A stretch of 64,000 bases of DNA, from positions 1 through 64,000 of the forward strand of contig NZ_JAMJWG010000031.1 in NCBI RefSeq assembly GCF_024435355.1, in the 5' to 3' direction. This DNA is from Streptomyces odontomachi (GTDB lineage Bacteria > Actinomycetota > Actinomycetes > Streptomycetales > Streptomycetaceae). This document shows positions 57,991 to 64,000 of the stretch, piece by piece; the first letter of the stretch is position 1, and each line of letters opens with the position of its first letter. The position numbers were made by a program, and so were the translations under genes. The notes beneath the pieces are model-generated. The model saw only the letters and a program-made list of their open reading frames with translations. It had not been told where the DNA came from and did no database searches.

Positions 57991-58617
57991 TCAGACCGAC
58001 GAAGGCCCGGCGGCCCCGAGGGCGCGCGCGATGGTCTCGGGGCCCTCGAACCGCAGGGCCGTCCAGCCGAAGGCGCGGGCCGCCTCGACGTTGGTGCCGC
58101 TGTCGTCGACGAAGAGGATCTCGCCGGGATCCCCGTCGGAGTCCCCGCCGAGCTGCCGGGCCGCGGCCTCGAACGCGGCCTTGTCGGGCTTGCGCAGCCC
58201 GAAGCGGTAGCTGAACAACAACTGGCCGAAGCTGTCGAAGGCTTCCGGGAAGAGCCGGGGCAGGACCTCTTCCTCCAGGGGGCCGTTGTTGGTGAACAGC
58301 GTCAGCGGCGCGTCGCCACGGTACCGGCGCAGCTGCTCCACGACGGCGTCGTCAGGCGAGAACGCGCTGCACCATCCCTTGTTCAACTCCTCGTCGCTGC
58401 CCTGGAACCCCACGACGGCACGCATGGCGGCACGCACCTCGTCGGCCGAACCGTAGCGCCCCGCATCGCACTCGGCGCTGAATCCGGAACCCCACAGCAG
58501 CGCGTCCACCCGGTCGGCCTCCAGGGAGAACATGTCGGAGAGCAGGGCGAGACGCCGAGGGTGATCGAAGTGGAAGAGCACGCTTCCGAGGTCGACGACG
58601 ATATGGCGGATGGCCAT
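57991..58617 (-). CDS. HAD-superfamily hydrolase (subfamily IA)
   Basis: A 208-residue protein of the same broad class as the hydrolase at 52.1 kb but clearly different in sequence. Motif I is VVDLGSVLFHF, motif II TLFTNNGPLEE, motif III GLRKPDKAAF and motif IV ILFVDDSGTNVEAA. The Gly following motif I Asp again replaces the second Asp. The cap lies in about residues 15-100. An ATG at 58617 is chosen; the open frame beyond it is leader. It is divergent from a GNAT acetyltransferase across 145 bp. The substrate is unknown. Confidence 0.9.
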   Translation of the reverse strand: MAIRHIVVDLGSVLFHFDHPRRLALLSDMFSLEADRVDALLWGSGFSAECDAGRYGSADEVRAAMRAVVGFQGSDEELNKGWCSAFSPDDAVVEQLRRYRGDAPLTLFTNNGPLEEEVLPRLFPEAFDSFGQLLFSYRFGLRKPDKAAFEAAARQLGGDSDGDPGEILFVDDSGTNVEAARAFGWTALRFEGPETIARALGAAGPSSV

Positions 58618-58762
58618 GCGGCTGGTCCTTTCCGGCTGGCTGCGTTCTCGTCCGGGTTCGGCTACGTGATCACTATCGCAGGACGGGGCGTGGAAACAGC
58701 TGCTTTCCGGACGTACCGGGAACTCCGTTGCTCGGCTGGCCCCCTTCGTGTAGCAATGCGGC

Positions 58763-59302
58763 GTGATACGCGGTGAAAAGATCGGGTTGCGCGCCCGGCA
58801 CGCAGAGGACGTCGCGGTTCTCCACTCCGAGCTGTACGACGACGTGCCGACCCGAGCGCGAGCCAGCTCCCACCCCTGGCGACCCATCGCGCCGGGCTCG
58901 GGATCGTCCCCCTACGCGATGATGGAACCCTCCGACCACACCGCGATCTTCTCCGTGGTGGAGCTGAGGACCGGGGAGCTGGCCGGCGAAGCCGCGCTCT
59001 GGGGCATCGACATGCACAACAGGACGGGGCACATCGGTATCTCCATGCGCCCCGCGTTCCGCGGTCGCGGCCTCGGCGCCGACGTGCTGCGCACCCTGTG
59101 CGCCTACGGATTCCAGGTGCGCGGCCTGCACCGCATCCAGCTGGAGACCCTCACGGACAACGCGGCGATGCGGGGCGCCGCGACGAAGGCGGGCTTCACC
59201 CACGAAGGCACCCTGCGCGGCTCGGGCTGGGTGTACGGCGCGTTCCTGGACGAGGTCGTCTTCGGCATCCTCGCCGAGGAGTGGGAGGCGGCCCGCGCCT
59301 GA
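58763..59302 (+). CDS. GNAT-family N-acetyltransferase (RimJ/RimL-like)
   Basis: A 179-residue acetyltransferase. It has the acetyl-CoA pyrophosphate-binding loop MRPAFRGRGLGADVL near residues 97-110, the strand FQVRGLHRIQLETL typical of RimJ/RimL, and the substrate-side NAAMRGAATKAGFTHEG. Such enzymes acetylate N termini of proteins, antibiotics or small amines; which one cannot be told. A GTG start is used. It is divergent from the HAD gene and 119 bp from the PH-domain gene. Confidence 0.9.
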   Translation: MIRGEKIGLRARHAEDVAVLHSELYDDVPTRARASSHPWRPIAPGSGSSPYAMMEPSDHTAIFSVVELRTGELAGEAALWGIDMHNRTGHIGISMRPAFRGRGLGADVLRTLCAYGFQVRGLHRIQLETLTDNAAMRGAATKAGFTHEGTLRGSGWVYGAFLDEVVFGILAEEWEAARA

Positions 59303-59355
59303 ACGCGCGGCGCGCCACGCCCGCGCAGGGATCGTGCACTTCCCGGAAGGCGCCG

Positions 59356-59391
59356 CACCGCACCGCGTATACAGTGCGATGCGGTGCGGTG
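59356..59391. promoter_or_regulatory. Inverted repeat before the PH-domain gene
   Basis: CACCGCACCGC and GCGGTGCGGTG are perfect 11-bp arms around 14 nt that include GTATAC. It begins 66 bp upstream of the start. It could be an operator around a -10 element or a transcript hairpin. Confidence 0.55.
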
Positions 59392-59421
59392 ACCACAACA
59401 CGCGGGAAACGGGGGCCTGTC

Positions 59422-59787
59422 ATGGCGCTTTTCGGAAACGCGCACGCGGTCGATCCGGCGGCGGCACAGCAGGAGTACGCACGGCTGATGGGGCAGGGCG
59501 AGCAGGTCTACGCGGCCTACCTGCTGATTCGCGACACCATCATCTTCACCGACCGTCGGCTGCTCCTCGTCGACAAGCAGGGGATCACGGGCAAGCGGGT
59601 GGAGTACCACTCCATTCCCTACAAGAGCATCACGCACTTCGCGGTCGAGACCGCCGGCCACCTCGACCTCGACGCCGAACTCAAGATCTGGCTCTCCGGC
59701 AGCGACACCCCGATCGAGAAGACCTTCACCAAGGGCGTCGACATCTACGAGGTGCAGGCCATCCTGACGCAGTTCGTGGCCGGGTAG
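59422..59787 (+). CDS. Bacterial PH-domain protein (YvbH/bPH_1-like)
   Basis: A 121-residue protein that consists almost wholly of one bacterial pleckstrin-homology-like domain: EQVYAAYLLIRDTIIFTDRRLLLVDKQG, KRVEYHSIPYKSITHFAVE, then KIWLSGSDTPIEKTF and a C-terminal helix. These domains often form ring oligomers; their ligand is mostly unknown. An ATG at 59422 was chosen, since the upstream frame runs through the GNAT gene. The inverted repeat before it may control it. Convergent with the MaoC gene. Confidence 0.9.
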   Translation: MALFGNAHAVDPAAAQQEYARLMGQGEQVYAAYLLIRDTIIFTDRRLLLVDKQGITGKRVEYHSIPYKSITHFAVETAGHLDLDAELKIWLSGSDTPIEKTFTKGVDIYEVQAILTQFVAG

Positions 59788-59825
59788 CGGGCACGGAGCC
59801 GGCAGGAAGGGGAGCCGGGCGTCGC

Positions 59826-60335
59826 TCACTCACCAGCGGGTCGACGACGCAGCAGGAGGTTCATGGCGGACATGGTGACCACCGTCTCGCCGCGCTGGTT
59901 GAGTACCTCGATGCCGGTGTGGACCAGTCCGCGGTCCGGCTTGGAGCGTGAGACACGGGCCTGCTGGACGGTGGTGCGGATGGCGAGGCTGTCGCCGGGC
60001 CGGACCGGCCGTACCCAGCGCAGTTCGTCGATGCCGGGCGAGGCGAGGCTGGCGACCTTGCTGATGTAGTGGTCGGCGTAGAGCCGCATCATGACGGCGC
60101 AGGTGTGCCAGCCGCTGGCGATCAGGCCCTTGAACGGACCGTGTTCCGCGAACCGCGGGTCGGTGTGGATGTGCTGCGGGTCGAACTCGCCGGCGAAGCG
60201 GAGGATGTCGTCCTCGGTCATGGTGATGCTGCCGTAGACGTACACCGCCCCGGGCAGGTAGTCCTCGTAGTAGCGGTCCTCGATGGCGGTGGCGAAGTCC
60301 GCGTCGCTCAGCGCGGTGGTGGCAGAGGGTGTCAT
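59826..60335 (-). CDS. MaoC-family dehydratase
   Basis: A 169-residue single hot-dog protein of the MaoC/enoyl-CoA hydratase 2 group. The catalytic loop FAGEFDPQHIHTDPRFAEHGPFKGLIASGWHTC contains the Asp and His of the (R)-hydratase motif at about residues 52-80. WVRPVRPGDSLAIRT is also conserved. It would hydrate 2-enoyl-CoA or act on a related acyl thioester. The start MTPSATT was chosen three codons inside the longest frame. No fatty-acid genes are adjacent. Confidence 0.9.
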   Translation of the reverse strand: MTPSATTALSDADFATAIEDRYYEDYLPGAVYVYGSITMTEDDILRFAGEFDPQHIHTDPRFAEHGPFKGLIASGWHTCAVMMRLYADHYISKVASLASPGIDELRWVRPVRPGDSLAIRTTVQQARVSRSKPDRGLVHTGIEVLNQRGETVVTMSAMNLLLRRRPAGE

Positions 60336-60413
60336 TCGCTGCACGATAGCCGCCGCCCGCGGGGCCGGCTGCGGCGCGCCGGCACCACGGACCGCGAACG
60401 CCCGGGCCCGTCG

Positions 60414-61211
60414 TCACACCGTGTGCGTACGGTTTCGGGTCCGGACGCGGAAGATGACGAGGCCGACCGCGCCGAAGCCGGCCGCCCAGGCCAGGCCGAG
60501 CGCGAGGTGGCTCCACAGCGCGGTGTGGCCGAAGGAGCCGCTGACGGCGAACTGCATGGGTCCGAAGGACGGGAACCATTGCAGGATGGGCTTGTTGGCG
60601 AGCGGGTTGCCCAGCGGGTTCTGTAGGAAGGTGTCCATCAGGCCGCCCATGATGATCAGGAAGAAGCCCTCCAGGTCATGCCTGACCAGGACGCCGATGA
60701 ACAGGCCCAGGGCACCGTAGGCGAGCGCGATGACGACGAAGCCGGCGAGCACGGCGCACCAGCCGCCCGGGCCCGGACGCCAGAAGGGCAGCAGCGCGAG
60801 CGCCGTGTAGAGGGCGATGGCCGTGGCGACCAGCGCCACGGCCAGGGACTTGGCCCCGATGAGGGTGCCCTGCCGAAAGCCGGCGAACACCAGCCGCCGG
60901 TCGAAGACGAGGGCCTTGCGGACGGCGTCGAAGACGACGAACCCGGCGATCATCGTGACGGAGTTCAGCCCGGCGGAGATCAGCGTCAGATGGCCCCCGT
61001 CGACACGCAGCACCTCACCGGTGGCGTACAGCTTGAAGTGCAACGGCGTGCGCCCCGCCATCGCGCCCATCAGCAGGTACCAGACGGGGACGAAGAGGAC
61101 GAGCAACAGCCCGGCCAACCGGTTGCGGGTCTGGTCGCGCACGCAGAACCGCAGCGCGGTGGGGAACTGGCCGTACTGCGGCCGGATCCGGATCGCCTCA
61201 GGCGCTGACAT
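60414..61211 (-). CDS. ABC-2 type permease
   Basis: A 265-residue exporter subunit with six hydrophobic segments and a cytosolic N terminus, typical of ABC-2 permeases for drugs, lipids or peptides. The segments include LAGLLLVLFVPVWYLLMGAMA, AVALVATAIALYTALALLPF and WCAVLAGFVVIALAYGALGLFIGVL. Its start overlaps the end of the ATPase gene by 14 bp, so the two are coupled. The TetR gene upstream suggests ligand-induced export. Confidence 0.9.
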   Translation of the reverse strand: MSAPEAIRIRPQYGQFPTALRFCVRDQTRNRLAGLLLVLFVPVWYLLMGAMAGRTPLHFKLYATGEVLRVDGGHLTLISAGLNSVTMIAGFVVFDAVRKALVFDRRLVFAGFRQGTLIGAKSLAVALVATAIALYTALALLPFWRPGPGGWCAVLAGFVVIALAYGALGLFIGVLVRHDLEGFFLIIMGGLMDTFLQNPLGNPLANKPILQWFPSFGPMQFAVSGSFGHTALWSHLALGLAWAAGFGAVGLVIFRVRTRNRTHTV

Positions 61212-61875
61212 GGTGGTCCTCCCTGGCCGACGTGGCGCGCGGGGTCAGCCGGCCGTCGACGAGGTCGGCGAGCAGGTCGAAGCGGTCCTGCTCGAAGACC
61301 AGGTGGGTGATGATCACGACCGCCCTGCCGCGGCCGCGCAGGTCCTCGACCAGATCCCAGAACCGCAGGTAGGTCTCCCAGTCGAAACCCTGGTACGGCT
61401 CGTCGAGGAGCAGGACGTCCGGGTCGTGCAGCAGGGCCAGCGTGAGGTTGAGCTTCTGCCGGGTGCCGCCGGACAGGTCGCCCGCCGTGGCCGCCGCGTA
61501 CTGCTCGTACCCGAGGAGGCGGACGAGTTCACGACCGCGCTCCAGGTCGGGCAGGCGGTGGGCGGCGGCGAAGTAGTGCAGGTGCTGCTCGACGGTGAGG
61601 CTCGCGTTCAGGACGGGGTCCTGCGGGCAGTAGCCGAGGGTCCCGGACAGCACGACCTCGCCGCGGTCCACGGGCAGGGTGCCGGCGAGCGCCTTCAGCA
61701 GCGTCGACTTGCCTGCGCCGTTCTCCCCGACGACGGCGACGAGTTGCCCCGCCGTGACCGTCAGGTCGGCGCCGCGCAGGACCGGGTGCCTGCCGTACGA
61801 CTTGTGGATGTCGTGGGCCCGCAGTAACGGCTGCTCTGCGGGGAGCTCTTGAACGGGTGTGGGACCGGGCGCCAT
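61198..61875 (-). CDS. ABC exporter ATPase
   Basis: A 225-residue nucleotide-binding subunit. Walker A is VVGENGAGKSTLLKAL (residues about 46-61), the Q-loop GYCPQDPVL, signature DLSGGTRQKLNLTLALL, Walker B VLLLDEPYQGFD and the H-loop VVIITHLVFE. A TTA codon at 61825-61827 is codon 17. The gene is 11 bp after the TetR gene and overlaps the permease gene. It drives the exporter with the permease at 60.4 kb. Confidence 0.93.
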   Translation of the reverse strand: MAPGPTPVQELPAEQPLLRAHDIHKSYGRHPVLRGADLTVTAGQLVAVVGENGAGKSTLLKALAGTLPVDRGEVVLSGTLGYCPQDPVLNASLTVEQHLHYFAAAHRLPDLERGRELVRLLGYEQYAAATAGDLSGGTRQKLNLTLALLHDPDVLLLDEPYQGFDWETYLRFWDLVEDLRGRGRAVVIITHLVFEQDRFDLLADLVDGRLTPRATSAREDHHVSA

Positions 61876-61886
61876 GCGCAGTCTCC

Positions 61887-62531
61887 TTAAGGGGTGTCTC
61901 CTGGTGGTTCCGGTGGTGCCGCGTTCAGCCCGCCCGCGTAGATGCTCAGCAGCTCCGGGGCCCAGCGCGCCATCCCGTCCGCGGACAGCGGGTCCGCGCC
62001 GAGGACTTCGGCAACGCGGTCGCGCAGCAGCAACAGGGCGAGGTCGTTGACGAGGAGGACGGCGGCGCGCACCGCCGGGTCCCGGCCCGGGTCGGCCAGT
62101 CCGGCCGCCGCCATGCCGTCCAGCGTCCGCCTGCTCAGGTCGAACAGCCGCCGGAACAGCAGCCGTCCGGCGTCGGTGTCGGACAGCAGCAACCGACGTA
62201 GGTAGGCCGGCAGAGGCGAGTCGGCCGGGAGGTGCTGGGCGAGCGCCTCACTCAGCGAACCCGCCTCGGCACCGGGGTCGAGCAGTTCCGCCGCGCCCTC
62301 CCCCGTCAGCTCGCCGAGCATCGCCTCGAAGATCGCCAGCACATGCTGGTCGACCTCCTTCCGCAGACCGTCCTTGGACCCGAAGTGATGCACGACGAGC
62401 CCCGGCGACACCCCTGCGGCAACCGCGATCTGCCGCACCGTCGCCGCCTCCGGCCCGCGCGCGGCGAACAGTCGCAGGGCCTCGTCACGGATGACGGCAC
62501 GGGTGGTGCGGTCGTCGGGCGTTGAACGCAT
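61887..62531 (-). CDS. TetR-family regulator of the ABC exporter
   Basis: A 214-residue TetR protein with HTH VRQIAVAAGVSPGLVVHHFGSK near residues 32-53 and a helical ligand domain. It is the first gene of a three-gene operon with the ATPase and permease, which suggests that it represses its own exporter operon and is released by the exported compound. The ATG at 62531 has no ribosome site but lies about 7 bp after a TAATAT -10-like hexamer, so translation may be leaderless. ATGs at 62540 and 62558 are alternatives. Confidence 0.9.
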   Translation of the reverse strand: MRSTPDDRTTRAVIRDEALRLFAARGPEAATVRQIAVAAGVSPGLVVHHFGSKDGLRKEVDQHVLAIFEAMLGELTGEGAAELLDPGAEAGSLSEALAQHLPADSPLPAYLRRLLLSDTDAGRLLFRRLFDLSRRTLDGMAAAGLADPGRDPAVRAAVLLVNDLALLLLRDRVAEVLGADPLSADGMARWAPELLSIYAGGLNAAPPEPPGDTP

Positions 62532-62548
62532 GTTCAGCATATTAAACA
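62531..62548. promoter_or_regulatory. TetR operator-like dyad and -10 element
   Basis: TGTTCA(6 nt)TAAACA, an imperfect dyad with one mismatch, overlaps a TAATAT hexamer on the minus strand just before the TetR start. It fits a self-regulated promoter. Confidence 0.5.
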
Positions 62549-62692
62549 ATCGTTCCATCCAGGTCTACGGGTGGCCCGCGAAGGGAGCCCCGCCGGCGCA
62601 CCGGGAACCCGCGGGCACGCCGCGGCCCGCGACAAGGGCGACGCGGCCCGCACCGGATGAACCCACGGGCTTCGGTGACAGTCCGGTCCGGG

Positions 62693-64000
62693 TCAGCTTC
62701 TAGCCGCAAGAGACTGGCCGGGCAGTCCGCGGTACTGCTGGGCATGGGCGTTGCACAGCCAGAAGACGTCGCCTTCAGGAGTGCTGACCTTGCTCAGGCC
62801 ACCCCAGTTGCAGGCCGGGTCGAGGGTGAGCAGAAGTTGCTGCATGGCCCGGAACTTGGGGTCGTCGACGGCTCGGACCCTCGTGGGTACGTCAGGGGGA
62901 CCGCCGCCGTCGGGGAGGTTGTCGGACAGGGTGTCCACGAGGGCCTTGGTCATGGCGATGTCGCTCTCCAGCTGCTTGGCCAGGTCTTCGGAAACCATGC
63001 CGATGGCAGCGCCGGCCACCGGCACGGCGTACTTGATGATCTTCAGGATGGCCGTGGCGAAGGGCAGGACTGCCTGCACGCGATCAGAGGTGAGCTTCAG
63101 CTCGTAAGGCTCGGCGTCAGGGGCGCGATGCCATGCCCCCGGGGCTTCGCAGTACAGGTGGAGCCGTGCCACCGAGCCGCCCAGGGCACGCCGGCGCACG
63201 TACTCGAGGGCCATGACGGTGGGGCAGAGGACCTGGTGCCAGTTCTGGTCGCGCCGCTGTGCGGCCAGGAACGCGCGCTGCTGCTCTGCCAGGGCGGCCG
63301 CCTGGATGACCGCACTCTGCGCCTGGGCGTCTGCCGTCTGTTGGAGCCTGGTCAAGCGCGTGGCCTGGTCTTGCCCTTGCCGGAGCAACTGGGTTTGCTG
63401 CCTGACGACCGTGGCGAGGGTTTCGTTGAGCTCGGTCGTGGGTGGTTCGATGCCTTCGAGGAGTTGGCGGACGTTGATGTCGTTGATGCTGACGGGGCAC
63501 TCGATCCTCTCGCGCCGGGGACTGAGCCGGATCCGGGCCTGCAACTGCTCGAGACGGAACTCGTGCGGGCAGGGTGTCCCGTCGGCGCCGCGCTCCGGGC
63601 AGGGGACGAGGTAGTCGACGCCCAGGCCGGGGTAGCGGTCCAGGGTCTGCTGGAAGCCGTCCTTGAGGACCGCGAAGAAGTCCTGCGGGTAGGGCCCACG
63701 CACCGCCAATTCGGCCGTCTTCGCGTGCTGGTCCAGGGTCAGCAGTGCGACGTGGACACCGTCGGGGTGCTGGAGGAGGACACCGGTGCGCCAGTGCAGG
63801 CCGGAGGCGAAGCGTTGCTCGCGGGCGATGAACCAGGTGGGGATGCCCGGCGGCACGGTGTGGAGGCGATAGCGCAGCCGCAGCTCCCGGTGTGTGGACT
63901 GGGCAGCCTGCCAGCGGGGTTCGTATGCGGGGGGATCCCAGGGCAGGAGTTCCACGACCAGGCTCGTGGTGGGGTTGTTGGTCCGGTACGACAGGTCGAA
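62693..64000 (-). CDS. ROCO-family protein, C-terminal part with COR domain (cut by window edge)
   Basis: At least 436 codons of a larger protein, open at the right end; the frame continues without stop to 64000 and adds SYRTNNPTTSLVVELLPWDPP before the first Met. The N-terminal part seen here (to about residue 165) matches the COR domain that follows Roc GTPases: LHTVPPGIPTWFIAREQRFASGLHWRTGVLL and AVRGPYPQDFFAVLKDG. A Cys-rich stretch (VPCPERGADGTPCPHEF) may bind zinc. A Gln/Ala-rich coiled coil (about 205-245) follows, then a C-terminal domain ending in TPEGDVFWLCNAHAQQY. The Roc GTPase and any LRR lie beyond the window. Such proteins are proposed signalling or conflict ATP/GTPases in bacteria. 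Confidence 0.8.
   Translation of the reverse strand, partial: FDLSYRTNNPTTSLVVELLPWDPPAYEPRWQAAQSTHRELRLRYRLHTVPPGIPTWFIAREQRFASGLHWRTGVLLQHPDGVHVALLTLDQHAKTAELAVRGPYPQDFFAVLKDGFQQTLDRYPGLGVDYLVPCPERGADGTPCPHEFRLEQLQARIRLSPRRERIECPVSINDINVRQLLEGIEPPTTELNETLATVVRQQTQLLRQGQDQATRLTRLQQTADAQAQSAVIQAAALAEQQRAFLAAQRRDQNWHQVLCPTVMALEYVRRRALGGSVARLHLYCEAPGAWHRAPDAEPYELKLTSDRVQAVLPFATAILKIIKYAVPVAGAAIGMVSEDLAKQLESDIAMTKALVDTLSDNLPDGGGPPDVPTRVRAVDDPKFRAMQQLLLTLDPACNWGGLSKVSTPEGDVFWLCNAHAQQYRGLPGQSLAARS

Overview
The window is Streptomyces-type chromosomal DNA. GC content is very high, GTG and TTG starts are frequent, Leu TTA codons are rare, and the gene set is typical: AtrA, a conservon, PP2C/SpoIIE-type phosphatases, an AfsR-like regulator and a cyclic di-AMP riboswitch in front of an M23 peptidase. 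It looks like core to sub-core chromosome with accessory inserts. No integrase, transposase or CRISPR array was seen. From memory and unchecked, the order MarR - MFS - phosphatase - ndh - atrA resembles the S. coelicolor atrA region.

Left part (0.3-29.6 kb): a divergent MarR/MFS pair, a PAS-PP2C-ATPase phosphatase, type II NADH dehydrogenase facing atrA across a shared promoter with an AtrA-like site, a sigma factor fused to a zinc finger, membrane segment and NPCBM domain, a 1363-residue AfsR-like STAND regulator, a lasso-cyclase-like asparagine synthase homologue with no partners, a sporulation-type HTH/TPR regulator, lhgO, trmB and a PrsW-like protease. trmB and prsW are bracketed by two inverted copies of an intergenic repeat. 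An aldo/keto reductase, a riboswitch-controlled M23 peptidase, a membrane PP2C phosphatase and an initiator tRNA-Met follow.

Middle (30-47 kb): an aromatic amino-acid lyase homologue with an unusual MIO triad, and a quaternary-amine/osmoprotectant ABC system. Its binding protein (32.0-33.0 kb) is separated from its two permeases and ATPase (38.4-41.2 kb) by a complete conservon cvnABCD. Next come a trypsin-like protease-STAND-TPR protein resembling bacterial NLR-like conflict proteins, a zinc alcohol dehydrogenase, and uppS. The dehydrogenase and uppS are divided by three evenly spaced 18-bp dyads.

Right part (47-64 kb): three secreted proteins (I36-type inhibitor, GH26-like hydrolase, Tat-exported beta-helix), small membrane proteins and a K+ channel, two HAD hydrolases, a PAP2/DedA operon, a ClpX-type zinc-finger/HTH protein with a near-perfect operator, an ArsR-type regulator with a small membrane partner, a holin-like protein, GNAT, PH-domain and MaoC proteins, a TetR-controlled ABC exporter, and the C-terminal part of a ROCO (COR-domain) protein cut by the window edge.

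Eight genes contain an in-frame TTA codon: the sigma factor, the HTH/TPR regulator, cvnA, the protease-STAND gene, the GH26-like gene, the beta-helix gene, a PAP2 gene and an ABC ATPase gene. Together with atrA this suggests that much of the region is tied to development through the bldA tRNA.
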